From the NCBI GenBank assembly GCA_964035575.1, contig OZ037837.1, positions 1,550,001 to 1,614,000 of the forward strand: a stretch of DNA of 64,000 nt. Reading direction: 5' to 3'. Made by a program: the position numbers and the translations under genes. The stretch comes from Rhynchopus sp. YZ270_cl-10 (Eukaryota > Euglenozoa > Diplonemea > Diplonemida > Diplonemidae). Below are positions 29,463 to 40,839 of the stretch, piece by piece. The notes under the pieces are model-generated. The model saw only the letters and a list, made by a program, of their open reading frames with translations. It did not search any database and was not told the origin of the DNA. How positions within the stretch are numbered: the stretch's first letter is position 1; each line of letters starts with the position of its first letter.

Positions 29463-31240
29463 ATGGAAATATGTGTGGAGAGCTTTGACGGAGAGAAGTA
29501 CACAGTCGAGGTGGGTGTGGATGATACAACTGCGGACATACGGCGGAAGGTGGCGTCTGCAGCAGAGTTGTGCGAAGACGGCTTTGACATAAGCTTTGGC
29601 GGGAAGGTGATGGCAGAAGGAGACGACACGACGCAGCTGAGTGCTGGGGACACAATTGTTCTGACGAAGACGCTGTCGCAGAAGGACGACGCCATTGCAG
29701 CTCTTCGTGACTTGGGTGAGACCAACCTGACGACAGAGAGGTTCAAAGGTCTGGAAGATCCCAAGCTGGTTCATTTGTTTCTGCAGGCGGAAGTTGTTAC
29801 TGAGATCCCCTTTGCATACTTGAGCTGTTTTACGTTCGAAGAACTTGATCTCAGTGGTGTGTCAGGTGTCACTGCAATAAACAGCGAATTCCTGTGCTAC
29901 TGCAGGTCATTGCACACACTTGAGGGGACAAAGACGTGAGGTGGCAGCCCCCCGGCATTTTTGCCCTGGCGTCCCCGGATATAATCTCTTTTTTGAGTGA
30001 ACGAAGGCCACGCGTGGGATGGTTGCATTGCACTTTTGCAAACCCGGGCACATGATACTGGAGGGTCCAAAGCAACTGGAGGAGGTGTATGCTGGGCTTT
30101 TTGTGCCCTCAGGGATTTAAGCGAACCTGCACCTACTTTACGACCATGCAGAGCTTTTGCTTTTCTTTTCTTTGCTTTTCTTTGCTTTTTGTAGGTGCTG
30201 ACCTGCGGCAGTGGTTTGCATCAGTTGGGTGTTCCACTCACCGCAGTTTAGAGAATTAGGAGATGCCAGTCATTCGTTCCTCCCATTGGAATGACTGGTG
30301 GTTTTATTGTTGTTTATTTCTTTTGACGCTGCCAGAGTGCGGACCTTGACCTGGCTTATATACTAACCTAGGCCACCAGCGGTGGTATACGGCCCCTGTT
30401 CACTTAGGTGTCGCTTCTTTGTTGGGTATAAGTCAGCAAATGGGATCAAGCCACTCTCTGGCACACCGTGGTGCCATCCTTCCCTTTTGCTGGTTTTTCT
30501 TTTTGCGGGGGTGGATCACGTTTTTCAAGTTTAATATGTCATTGCACACACTTGACCTTTCTGGGTGGAGCAATGTGACGCACATCGGTAACAAATTCCT
30601 GGATGGCTGCAGCGCATTGACCACACTTCACTTCTCGGGGTGGAGGAATGTGACGCACATCGCCAACTACTTCCTGAATGACTGCAAATCATTGGCCGCA
30701 CTGGACTTCTCTGGGTGGAGCAATGTGACGCACATCGGGAGCTACTTCCTGTATTGCAGCGCACTCACCGCAGTTGACTTATCTGGGTGGAGGAATGTGA
30801 CGCACATAGAGAACTGCTTCTTGTCTAGCACCGCGTTATCCACACTTGACTTGTCTGGGTGGAGCAACGTGACGCACATCGGGAACTACTTCCGGAATGA
30901 CTGCAGAGCGTTGACCACACTAGACTTATCTGGGTGGAAGAATGTGACGCTCATTGATGAGTACTTCTTGTCCTATTGCCCCGCGTTGACCACAGTTGAC
31001 TTATCTGGGTGGAGCAATACGACGCAGATACAGCCTGGCTTCCTCTCAGGATGCATTGCATTGAGAAGGCTTGACTTGTCTGGGTGGAGGAGTGTGACGG
31101 TGATCGGGCCAGGCTTCCTCGAAGGATGCAACATACGTACAAGAAGCATCAACATCACCGGATCGAGCAGTGTTGTGTCAGACTGTGTGCATGGACGTAA
31201 CATCATGGACAATACCAAGTGTTACTGTGTGTGCACGTGA
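29463..31240 (+). pseudogene. Ubl-LRR gene, array copy L3, split by a 614-bp insertion
   Basis: The 5' part (29463-29923) encodes an intact Ubl, linker and first LRRs. The reading then enters an insertion and stops at 29937-29939. The 3' part resumes at the duplicated target (30538) and encodes about nine LRRs and a normal C-terminal cap ending CYCVCT at 31240. Both halves lack other breaks, so the insertion is young. The 5' part could still give a Ubl plus short LRR stub of 158 residues. Confidence 0.85.
29924..30537 (+). mobile_element. Retroposon-like insertion with 18-bp target duplication, 614 bp
   Basis: Flanked by GTCATTGCACACACTTGA at 29906-29923 and again at 30538-30555. There are no terminal inverted repeats; it starts GGGGACAAAGACGTGAGG and ends CAAGTTTAATAT. 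A long target duplication without inverted ends points to target-primed reverse transcription, as for SINEs. It holds two RNA-like hairpins (CACCTAC/GTAGGTG around a T/C-rich loop near 30130-30200; CCAGTCATTC/GAATGACTGG near 30268-30295). No coding capacity or poly-A tail; no other copy in this window. Confidence 0.75.
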
Positions 31241-31947
31241 AGACGTGCATCTTTCGAGAGACTCGCTACTCGTTAGCCTGTTCAAACAACCACTTTTGGA
31301 TTTTGCAGTACGTTCCAAAAGGAAGTGCACGATTTTCTGTATGTTTTTTTTTGATGTAGTTGTTTCCCAGTGACTTATCGTTGACAGCGCAAAAGTCACA
31401 ACAGCAGGCGTTATGTTTTGTTAAGGTACACTGTCACGAGAGTGCTTTGTATTTGTGTTTGTATTTCACGTCAAATTTGTTTTGCAGTAACTTCTGTAGT
31501 AACGATGTGTAGAAGAGATGCCCATTCATCTATCATTTTGTGTGTTTTCAGATTGTTGTGTTGTGAGAGAAATGTAAAAGGTTGTTGGAACCTGTAGCAT
31601 GATAAAAGCCATGACGCCATTGAGCGACTCATAGGCGCGTCAGTATCGGTCTGCGAATCACATTGAAAACGGCGTTGTTTGCGCTTCATATCGCAGAGGA
31701 TAGAGAAACTGAAAATTCATGAAAAATTACAAAACTGATGAGCACTGATCAGAGCAGCCACTCTGCCTCGGTTCAAATCGGGAAAATGTCTGCACATCTC
31801 TTCAGTGAACTTAACACTGGAGAACTATTTTTACAAACAAACCACACACCCCAGCCTTTCTTCTTTGCACCTTGCCAATCCCCTTCTCCTTGTGTCACTA
31901 CGCTTTCTTGCCACCAAAACACTTGCACAGAACAGAGACACAAAATC
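31241..31947. other. Spacer L3-L4
   Basis: The shared 3' flank with the intact TA-element empty site (31371-31390) is followed by the shared 5' flank block with the flank motif at 31425. No other gene seen. Confidence 0.75.
31425..31800 (+). promoter_or_regulatory. Shared 5' flank block (L4 copy)
   Basis: As at 27376; this copy keeps the CTGCGAATCACATTGAAAAC segment missing from the L2 flank. Confidence 0.5.
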
Positions 31948-32874
31948 ATGGAAATATGTGTGGAGAGCTTTGACGGAGAGAAGTACACAGTCGAGGTGGG
32001 TGTGGATGATACAACTGCGGACATACGGCGGAAGGTGGCGTCTGCAGCAGAGTTGTGCGAAGACGGCTTTGACATAAGCTTTGGCGGGAAGGTGATGGCC
32101 GAAGGAGACGACACGACGCAGCTGAGTGCTGGGGACACGATTGTTCTGACGAAGACACTTTCGCAGAAGGACGACGCCATTGCAGCTCTTCGTGACTTGG
32201 GTGTGACCAACCTGACGACAGAGAGGTTCAAAGGTCTCAAAGATCCCAAGCTGATTCATTTGTTTCTGCAGGCAGAAGTTGTTACTGAGATACCCTTTGG
32301 ATTTTTGAGCGGTCGGAGGTTCGAAGAACTTGATCTCAGTGGTGTGTCGGGTGTCACTGTTACAGAAAGCCTCTTCCTAACATAATGTGTTGCATTACGC
32401 ACAGTTGACCTTTCTGGGTGGAGCAATGTGACGCACATCGGGAACAACTTCCTGGATACCTGCAGGGCGTTGACCACAGTTGACTTATCTGGGTGGAGGA
32501 ATGTGACCCATATTTGCCGCTACTTCCTGGATAACTGCAACGCATTGACCACACTAGACTTATCTGGGTGGAGGAATGTGACGCATATTGATAAGTGCTT
32601 CATGCGGGCCTGCACCGCGTTGACCACAGTTGACTTATCTGGGTGGGACAGGCTGACGCACATACAGCCTGGCTTCCTCTCAGGATGCATTGCACTGAGA
32701 AGGCTTGACTTGTCTGGGTGGAGGAGTGTGACGGTGATCGGGACAGGCTTCCTCCAAGGATGCAGCATGCATCCAAGAAGCATCAACATCACCGGAGCGA
32801 GCAGTGTTGTGTCAGACTGTGTGCATGGCCGTAACATCATGGACAATACCAAGTGTCACTGTGTGTGCACGTGA
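31948..32874 (+). pseudogene. Ubl-LRR gene, array copy L4, one in-frame stop
   Basis: The frame is continuous over 309 codons except for a TAA at 32383-32385, in the second LRR (VTVTESLFLT, stop, CVALRTVDLSGW). Both sides align with the other copies. The Ubl and linker are as in L1; about six LRRs and the cap (SINITGASSVVSDCVHG) follow. It either yields a 145-residue Ubl-linker protein or is a recent pseudogene. Confidence 0.85.
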
Positions 32875-33592
32875 GGACGTGCATCTTTCGAGCGGCTCGC
32901 TACTCGTTAGCTTGTTCAAACAACCACTTTTTGATTTTGCAGTACTTTCCAAAAGGAAGTGCACGCTTTTCTGCATGTTTTTTTTTTGGATTTATTTGTT
33001 TTTCTGGTGACTTATCGTTGACAGCGCAAAATGCACAACAGCAGGCGTTATGTTTTGTTAAGGTACACTGTCACGAGAGTGCTTTGTATTTCTGTGTGTT
33101 TGTATTTCACGTCAAATTTGTTTTGCAGTAACTTCTGTAGTAACGATGTGTGGAAGAGATGCCCATTCATCTATCACCTTGTGTGTTTTCAGATTGTTGT
33201 GTTGTGAGAGAAATGTAAAAGGTTGTTGGAACCTGTTGTCATGATAAAAGCATGATGCCATTGAGCGACTCATAGGCGCGTCAGTATCGGTCTGCGAATC
33301 ACCTTGAAAACGGCGTTGTTTGCGCTTTATATCGCAGAGGATAGAGAAACTGAAAAGTCATGAAAAATTACAAAACTGATGAGCACTGATCAGAGCAGCC
33401 ACTCTGCCTCGGTTCAAATCGGGCAAATGTCTGCACATCTCTTCAGTGTGAACTTAACACTGGAGAACTATTTTTACAAACAAACCACACACCCCAGCCT
33501 TTCTTCTTTGCACCTTGCCAATCCCCTTCTCCTTGTGTCACTACGCTTTCTTGCCACACCAAAACACTTGCACAGAACAGAGACACAAAATC
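32875..33592. other. Spacer L4-L5
   Basis: Shared 3' flank, then shared 5' flank block (flank motif at 33062). Nothing else seen. Confidence 0.75.
33062..33440 (+). promoter_or_regulatory. Shared 5' flank block (L5 copy)
   Basis: Very close to the L4 copy; differs by small indels such as TTTCTGTGTGTTTG near 33090. Confidence 0.5.
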
Positions 33593-34744
33593 ATGGAAAT
33601 ATGTGTGGAGAGCTTTGACGGAGAGACGTACACAGTCGAGGTGGGTGTGGATGATACAACTGCGGACATACGGCGGAAGGTGGCGTTTGCAGCAGAGTTG
33701 TGCGAAGACGGCTTTGAAATAAGATTCGGTGGGAAGGTGATGGCCGAAGGAGACGACACGACGCAGCTGAGTGCTGGGGACACAGTTGTGCTGACGAAGA
33801 CGCTGTCGCAGAAGGACGACGCCATTGCAGCTCTTCGTGACGTGGGTGAGACAAGGCTGACGACAGAGAGGTTCAAAGGTCTGGAAGATCCCAAGCTGAT
33901 TCATTTGTTTCTGCAGGCAGAAGTTGTTACTGAGATACCGAACAGATTCTTGCAAAGGAGTACGTTTGAAGAACTTGATCTCAGTGGTGTGTCAAGTGTC
34001 ACTGCAATAGGCGTCAGGTTCCTCGCCCAGTGCAGGTCATTGCACACAGTTGATTTATCTGGGTGGAGCAATGTTACACATGTTGAGAGCTACTTTCTCG
34101 GAGACTGCAGTGCATTGCGAACCCTTAACTTATCTGGGTGGAGCAATGTGACGCACATCTCCGACTACGTCTTCCGGGCCAGCGAAATGAGTGCATTAAC
34201 CAGTGTTGACTTGTCGGGGTGGAGCAATGTGACGCACATAGGTGCATTCTTCATGGAAAACTGCTTCAAATTGAAGAAACTTGACTTCTCTGGGTGGAAC
34301 AATGTGACGCATGTTAAGGCCTACTTCTTGTGCGACTGCAGCGCGCTCTCCACAGTTAACTTGTCTGATTGGACGAATGTGACGCAGATCGACTGCTACT
34401 TCCTGACTCGCTGCAGCGCGTTGACCACACTTGACTTATCTGGGTGGAGCAGTATGACGCATATTGAGGAGGGTTTCTTGGCCAAATGCACCGCGTTGAC
34501 CACAGTTGACTTATCTGGGTGGGACAGGCTGACGCAGATAAAGCAAGGCTGCCTCTCAGGATGCATTGCATTGAGAAGACTTGACTTGTCTGGGTGGAGG
34601 AATGTGACGGAGATCGGGCCAGGCTTCCTCTATGGCTGCAACATACGTACAAGAAGCATTAACATGACGGGATCGAGCAGTGTTGTGTATTTCCGGGTGC
34701 ATGACATGATGGACGATACTAAGTGTCAATGTGTGTGCACGTGA
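33593..34744 (+). CDS. Ubl-LRR protein, array copy L5
   Basis: A 383-residue intact copy with about ten LRRs. The Ubl differs slightly (GETYTVEV, FEIRFGGK). One repeat is non-canonical (HISDYVFRASEMSALTSVDL), as also in L1 and L6. The C-terminal cap is a second subtype: SINMTGSSSVVYFRVHDMMD, ending CQCVCT. Its 3' flank differs from L1-L4 but matches L6. Confidence 0.9.
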   Translation: MEICVESFDGETYTVEVGVDDTTADIRRKVAFAAELCEDGFEIRFGGKVMAEGDDTTQLSAGDTVVLTKTLSQKDDAIAALRDVGETRLTTERFKGLEDPKLIHLFLQAEVVTEIPNRFLQRSTFEELDLSGVSSVTAIGVRFLAQCRSLHTVDLSGWSNVTHVESYFLGDCSALRTLNLSGWSNVTHISDYVFRASEMSALTSVDLSGWSNVTHIGAFFMENCFKLKKLDFSGWNNVTHVKAYFLCDCSALSTVNLSDWTNVTQIDCYFLTRCSALTTLDLSGWSSMTHIEEGFLAKCTALTTVDLSGWDRLTQIKQGCLSGCIALRRLDLSGWRNVTEIGPGFLYGCNIRTRSINMTGSSSVVYFRVHDMMDDTKCQCVCT

Positions 34745-35518
34745 AGTATGCCTGGGCCAAATTACTTCCAAAACACAACAAGACCACGACAAGGAGAGTG
34801 AATTGTGCACTGGTTTTCTGGGGAACAAACAATATTTTCTTGTACCTCAAGCAGAGGACAGACTGTTCGGAAGCTTTCCAACGGTTGAGTTTCTTTGCGA
34901 TGTTATATGCTCCCTGGGTTAAATGATAATAGCAGTAACTGACTTCTGCGAAAAAGCCGGTCTGCGAAACCCAATTTTCATATTTTTTTTAAACGTGACT
35001 AAGCACGAGAGGCTTAGGATCATCTTATAACCTTTTCTTTTTTTATTGGTGCAATCCTGTAGGGGTATCTGGGTACAGCGTGTACAACCCAGTGTATACT
35101 GGGATTGTACATAAATTGTATAGATCTGACTCTTAAAAATGTTTGGATTGTATACCAAATAATCAGATCTATACATGTTCTATACACTGTGTGTCATTGT
35201 ATGTATCTGACTACAATGCTGCGTCTATGTGTATACATTTGACTTTCACCTTTCTTTCTGTTCACTTGCCATATCCCGAAGTCAGATTCTATAATATTAT
35301 TCATTTCTCTCTTTTGCTTTCCTTGAGAAGAGCCCTTTGCGTCCCCTCTCTCTGCTATCTCTGCTATGTGTCTTTTTCTTCGCAAATTGAGAACTATTTT
35401 TACAAACAAACCACACACCCCAGCCTTTCTTCTTTGCACCTTGCCAATCCCCTTCTCCTTGTGTCACTACGCTTTCTTGCCACACCAAAACACTTGCACA
35501 GAACAGAGACACAAAATC
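34745..35518. other. Spacer L5-L6
   Basis: 34745-34975 is nearly identical to 36671-36905. 35049-35518 corresponds to 39205-39634, so the 5' flank of L6 is duplicated in front of L7. An additional 38 bp near 35153 (ATCAGATCTATACATG) is absent from the L7 flank. Confidence 0.7.
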
Positions 35519-36670
35519 ATGGAAATATGTGTGGAGAGCTTTGACGGAGAGAAGTACACAGTCGAGGTGGGTGTGGATGATACAACTGCGGACATACGGC
35601 GGAAGGTGGCGTCTGCAGCAGAGTTGTGCGAAGACGGCTTTGACCTAAGATTCGGTGGGAAGGTGATGGCCGAAGGAGACGACACGACGCAGCTGAGTGC
35701 TGGGGACACGATTGTTCTGACGAAGACACTGTCGCAGAAGGACGACGCCATTGCAGCTCTTCGTGACTTGGGTGAGACCAACCTGACGACAGAGAGGTTC
35801 GAAGGTCTGACGGATCCCAAGCTGATTCATTTGTTTCTGCAGGCAGAAGTTGTTACTGAGATACCCAATCACTTCTTGAGATGTAGTACGTTCGAAGAAC
35901 TTGATCTCAGTGGTGTGTCAGGCGTCACTGCAATAGGCGTCAACTTCCTCGCCCAGTGCAGGTCACTGCACACAGCTGATTTATCTGGGTGGAGCAATGT
36001 TACACATGTTGGCAACTCCTGTCTCACCCAATGCAGTGCATTGCGAACCCTTAACTTATCTGGGTGGAGTAATGTGACGCACATCTCCCACTACGTCCTC
36101 CAGGGCGGTGAAATGACTGCCTTAACCAGTGTTGACTTGTCGGGGTGGAGCAATGTGACGCACATAGGGGGCTGCTTCCTGGATAACTGCGTCAAATTGA
36201 GGAAACTTGACTTCTCTGGGTGGAACAATGTGACGCATATTAAGGACTACTTCTTGTCTGGCTGCAGCGCGCTCTCCACAGTTGACTTGACTGAGTGGAG
36301 GAATGTGACGCACATCGACTGCTACTTCCTGAATCGCTGCAGCGCATTGACCACACTTGACTTCTCTGGGTGGAGCAGTGTGACGCATATTGAGAACGGC
36401 TTCTTGTACGGCTGCACCGAGTTGACCACAGTTGACTTATCTGGGTGGGACAGGCTGACGCAGATAGAGGAAGACTTCCTCTCAGGATGCATTGCATTGA
36501 GAAGGCTTGACTTGTCTGGGTGGAGGAGTGTGACGAAGATAGGGCCAGGCTTCCTCGAAGGATGCAACATACGTACAAGAAGCATCAACATGACGGGATC
36601 GAGCAGTGTTGTGTATTTCCGGGTGCATGTCATGATGGACGATACCAAGTGTCAATGTGTGTGCACGTGA
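35519..36670 (+). CDS. Ubl-LRR protein, array copy L6
   Basis: A 383-residue intact copy, closest to L5 in length, cap (VYFRVHVMMDDTKCQCVCT) and 3' flank. The Ubl carries FDLRFGGK as in L7. About ten LRRs, several almost the same as in L1 (HISHYVLQGGEMTALTSVDL, RKLDFSGWNNVTHIKDYFLSG), a patchwork typical of exchange between copies. Confidence 0.9.
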   Translation: MEICVESFDGEKYTVEVGVDDTTADIRRKVASAAELCEDGFDLRFGGKVMAEGDDTTQLSAGDTIVLTKTLSQKDDAIAALRDLGETNLTTERFEGLTDPKLIHLFLQAEVVTEIPNHFLRCSTFEELDLSGVSGVTAIGVNFLAQCRSLHTADLSGWSNVTHVGNSCLTQCSALRTLNLSGWSNVTHISHYVLQGGEMTALTSVDLSGWSNVTHIGGCFLDNCVKLRKLDFSGWNNVTHIKDYFLSGCSALSTVDLTEWRNVTHIDCYFLNRCSALTTLDFSGWSSVTHIENGFLYGCTELTTVDLSGWDRLTQIEEDFLSGCIALRRLDLSGWRSVTKIGPGFLEGCNIRTRSINMTGSSSVVYFRVHVMMDDTKCQCVCT

Positions 36671-36927
36671 AGTATGCCTGGGCCAAATTACTTCCAAAAC
36701 ACAACAAGACCACGACAAGGAGAGTGAATTGTGCACTGGTTTTCTGGGGAACAAACAATATTTTCTTGTACCTCAAGCAGAGGACAGACTGTTCGGAAGC
36801 TTTCCAACGGTTGAATTTCTTTGCGATGCTATATGCTCCCTGGGTTAAATGATAATAGCAGTAACTGACTTCTGCGAAAAAGCCGGTCTGCGAAACCCAA
36901 TTTTCATTTTTTTTATTTATGTTTATT

Positions 36928-37506
36928 TATGTTTTTCACTTTTCTATTTTGTACTTTTATTTTATTTCTCTTTCTTGTGTGTTTGCTGAGGTTTTCTATC
37001 TGATACACAGACAGGATGTGTTGGTATTTGTTTGGATTGGTAGCAATTATTGCACGGAATACTTTACGTATACACGGCAGCCATCAAGACCAAGACTCTT
37101 TAGGTTACTCTTCCTCCTGGTGATCAGACATTACATCCAGTAAGGACAGAGAAAGGAATAAGAAAAAAGAAAAAAAAAACTTTTGTATTTTGTGTATTCC
37201 CGAAACAAAAAACTGAAGTAGAAGGTACCAAATGTTCACACGAACATCGGTTTCACGATATTCACCCACCATTTAAAGGGAAATCACTGAAGATGTCCAC
37301 CCTTTTGAATACAACTGTATGATTCTTAGGACTGAAACAGGGTTAATATCAGAAACCAATCTACTGAAGTTTCAACTTGTGCACGAAGCATTTTACTTTT
37401 CTTTTCTACGTTTTGCAAAACACACAACATAAAAAGAAAGATGGGACCATTTTTGTTGATCCCTCACCATATACTATCAATTTATTGATTGCATATGATG
37501 AAAATA
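36928..37506 (+). repeat. 579-bp direct repeat, left copy
   Basis: Starts TATGTTTTTCACTTTTCTAT and ends GCATATGATGAAAATA. The copy at 38614-39192 looks identical or nearly so (offset 1,686). It has no coding capacity. Confidence 0.9.
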
Positions 37507-38613
37507 CTTTTTATTTACAAGTGCCTCCAGACATGCTGTGAAAAACTGAGCCTCGCTTAGAGTATGTTGCGGAATGGTCTCTAGTACATTAGCCCTAAAA
37601 AGCTAAACACATAGTGCAAACTAGTTTATATTTATAGATATATTCTACTGCTGCACTATGCTTTGTTTACTCATAATTACAAAGGAGTTAACAGAAAGTC
37701 GAAGCACACAATACAGCTGTCCTGTGAACTTCGCACTACACCCCACCCCCTCCCTACCTCTTTGAAACAGTCAAAAAAGAAATCAAAATTAAAAAAAAAA
37801 AAAAAAAAACAGCAGAAAAAGAGACCAAAAAAAAAATGATATAATAACAAGGGAGAGCAAGTAGGTTATTTAAAGTAGGTTGACGACACCGAAACCCCAA
37901 TAAAAAAAATGTGTCCGTTTATGGTGTCAACGTTAAAGACTACCAGAAGCAGCTCAGTGCATTCTGAAAAAAATAAGCGAGCGATTCTAGGCTATATATG
38001 TTCATGAAGCCAATGAATCTAGATAAAGGTCCTATTTCAAAGAATTCCCACAAACAAACACCACTTTTATTTTTACTTTTTTTCAACAAACCAAATAAAA
38101 AGAAAAAAAAACTCTTTTTCACCACTGGAAGGGACTAGACCTCGTACTTGACCCTTTCAGTGAGACGTCAGACCAATGTATTACATTGCCACACCCTGGG
38201 TAAGCTGTGCAGTCTGTAGGCCTACTACAAAAACCGCAAAACTTTGGAAAAAAAAAAAGAACGAAGATAATAGGTATATCGCAGTAGTAATTTGGTCGTG
38301 GTTTACCAATGGTAATGTCCACGACGCAGTTTATATGGTTGTACTCAACGCGTACTATGTCACTAGTGATGAGTATTTTTCTCGCAGGAGCGATTTGGTC
38401 TTGGTGGGCATCTTAGCTTTCCCATTTTTAAAGGGACAATAGCCTTGAGACTAAGACTCCAGGACACATATTAAATTGTTTGCAATGCACGTTTTGCTAT
38501 CTCTTTGTACTACTCTAGTCTTTGTGTAGGTGTTTCAATACAATGGACAATGGATGATTAAACTGGTTTTAATCATTGCTTGGACGGCGAACTACTAAGT
38601 CCAGAAAATTCAG

Positions 38614-39192
38614 TATGTTTTTCACTTTTCTATTTTGTACTTTTATTTTATTTCTCTTTCTTGTGTGTTTGCTGAGGTTTTCTATCTGATACACAGACAG
38701 GATGTGTTGGTATTTGTTTGGATTGGTAGCAATTATTGCACGGAATACTTTACGTATACACGGCAGCCATCAAGACCAAGACTCTTTAGGTTACTCTTCC
38801 TCCTGGTGATCAGACATTACATCCAGTAAGGACAGAGAAAGGAATAAGAAAAAAGAAAAAAAAAACTTTTGTATTTTGTGTATTCCCGAAACAAAAAACT
38901 GAAGTAGAAGGTACCAAATGTTCACACGAACATCGGTTTCACGATATTCACCCACCATTTAAAGGGAAATCACTGAAGATGTCCACCCTTTTGAATACAA
39001 CTGTATGATTCTTAGGACTGAAACAGGGTTAATATCAGAAACCAATCTACTGAAGTTTCAACTTGTGCACGAAGCATTTTACTTTTCTTTTCTACGTTTT
39101 GCAAAACACACAACATAAAAAGAAAGATGGGACCATTTTTGTTGATCCCTCACCATATACTATCAATTTATTGATTGCATATGATGAAAATA
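38614..39192 (+). repeat. 579-bp direct repeat, right copy
   Basis: Partner of 36928-37506. Near-identity means a recent duplication or homogenisation. Confidence 0.9.
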
Positions 39193-39634
39193 TTATTTAT
39201 TTTTTTTTGGTGCAATCCTGTAGGGGTATCTGGGTACAGCGTGTACAACCCAGTGTATACTGGGATTGTACATAAATTGTATAGATCTGACTCTTAAAAA
39301 TGTTTGGATTGTATGTCATTGTATGTATCTGACTACAATGCTGCGTCTATGTGTATACATTTGACTTTCACCTTTCTTTCTGTTCACTTGCCATATCCCG
39401 AAGTCAGATTCTATATTCATTTCTCTCTTTTGCTTTCCTTGAGAAGAGCCCTTTGCGTCCCCTCTCTCTGCTATCTCTGCTATGTGTCTTTTTCTTCGCA
39501 AATTGAGAACTATTTTTACAAACAAACCACACACCCCAGCCTTTCTTCTTTGCACCTTGCCAATCCCCTTCTCCTTGTGTCACTACGCTTTCTTGCCACA
39601 CCAAAACACTTGCACAGAACAGAGACACAAAATC

Positions 39635-40486
39635 ATGGAAATATGTGTGGAGAGCTTTGACGGAGAGAAGTACACAGTCGAGGTGGGTGTGGATGATACA
39701 ACTGCGGACATACGGCGGAAGGTGGCGTCTGCAGCAGAGTTGTGCGAAGACGGCTTTGACCTAAGATTCGGTGGGAAGGTGATGGCCGAAGGAGACGACA
39801 CGACGCAGCTGAGTGCTGGGGACACGATTGTTCTGACGAAGACACTGTCGCAGAAGGACGACGCCATTGCAGCTCTTCGTGACTTGGGTGAGACCAACCT
39901 GACGACAGAACGGTTCGAAGGTCTCAAAGATCCCAAGCTGATTCATTTGTTTCTGCAGGCGGAAGCTGTTACTGAGATACCCTTTGGATTCTTGAGAGGT
40001 TGTAAGTTCGAAGAACTTGATCTCTGCGATGTTTCGGGTGTCACTGCAATAGGCGCCAACTTCCTCTGCTACTGCAGGCCATTGCACACACTTGGCCTTT
40101 CTGGGTGGAGCAATGTGACGCAAATCGGGAGCTACTTCCTGAATGGCTGCGGAACGTTGACCAGAGTTGACTTCACTGGGTGGAACAAGGTGACTCACAT
40201 TGATAAGTACTTCTTGTCCTATTGCCCCGCCTTGACCACAGTTGACTTATCTGGGTGGGACAGGCTGACACACATACAGCCTGGCTTCCTCTCAGGATGT
40301 ATTGCATTGAGAAGGCTTGACTTGTCTGGGTGGAGGAGTGTGACGATGATCGGGCCACGTTTCCTCCAAGGATGCAGCATACATCCAAGAAGCATCAACG
40401 TCACCGGATCGAGCAGTATTGTGTCAGACTGTGTGCATGGCCGTAACATCATGGACAATACCAAGTGTCAATGTGTGTGCACGTGA
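39635..40486 (+). CDS. Ubl-LRR protein, array copy L7 (short)
   Basis: A 283-residue intact copy with about six LRRs. The Ubl has the FDLRFGGK variant shared with L6, but the C-terminal cap is the L1-type (SINVTGSSSIVSDCVHGRN). So its 5' part resembles one subfamily and its 3' part another, a likely recombinant. Some repeats are unusual (LDLCDVSGVTAIG, LGLSGWSNVTQIG). Confidence 0.9.
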   Translation: MEICVESFDGEKYTVEVGVDDTTADIRRKVASAAELCEDGFDLRFGGKVMAEGDDTTQLSAGDTIVLTKTLSQKDDAIAALRDLGETNLTTERFEGLKDPKLIHLFLQAEAVTEIPFGFLRGCKFEELDLCDVSGVTAIGANFLCYCRPLHTLGLSGWSNVTQIGSYFLNGCGTLTRVDFTGWNKVTHIDKYFLSYCPALTTVDLSGWDRLTHIQPGFLSGCIALRRLDLSGWRSVTMIGPRFLQGCSIHPRSINVTGSSSIVSDCVHGRNIMDNTKCQCVCT

Positions 40487-40603
40487 GGACGTGTATCTTT
40501 TGAGAGGCTCGCTACTCGTTACCTTGTTCAAACAACCACTTTTTGATTTTGCAGTACTTTCCAAAAGGAAGTGCACAATTTTCTGCATGTTTTTTTTGAT
40601 TTA

Positions 40604-40771
40604 AACACCCCCTCCGTATAGTATTTACATACGCATATTATTGGCATACGCGTATTATTTACAAACATACCCCCTGCCACGTGTATAAGTAACAAAAATG
40701 ACGTGTTTTCGACCAAAAATACGCCTATTATTAGCATAAATTTATGTAAATATTGTACCGGAGGGGGGTTT
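40604..40771. mobile_element. MITE, about 168 bp, Stowaway-like ends
   Basis: Ends ACACCCCCTCCGTATAGTAT and the reverse complement of TGTACCGGAGGGGGGTTT are inverted repeats that continue through TATTTACATA, so nearly the whole element folds back. It sits in the 3' flank at GAT-TTA-GTTTTCCC; other copies (GATGTAGTTGTTTCCC at 31354) lack it. The target duplication is TA or TTA. The CCCTCCG end and TA target resemble plant Stowaway MITEs, but this may be chance. Confidence 0.75.
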
Positions 40772-40839
40772 CTTAGTTTTCCCAGTGACTTATCGTTGAC
40801 AGCGCAAAAGTCACAACAGCAGGCGTTATGTTTTGTTAA

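Larger units (their letters stand above)
36671..39634. other. Spacer L6-L7, 3 kb
   Basis: No gene seen. It begins with the L5/L6-type 3' flank, then a 579-bp sequence, about 1.1 kb of unique A/T-rich DNA (37507-38613, with poly-A runs near 37793 and 38107), the 579-bp sequence again, and the duplicated 5' flank (39205-39634). Confidence 0.7.

Noticed and set aside
36928-39192. LTR element made of the two 579-bp direct repeats
   Set aside because: No primer-binding site or polypurine tract, no genes in the 1.1 kb between, and no target duplication; a plain segmental duplication is simpler.
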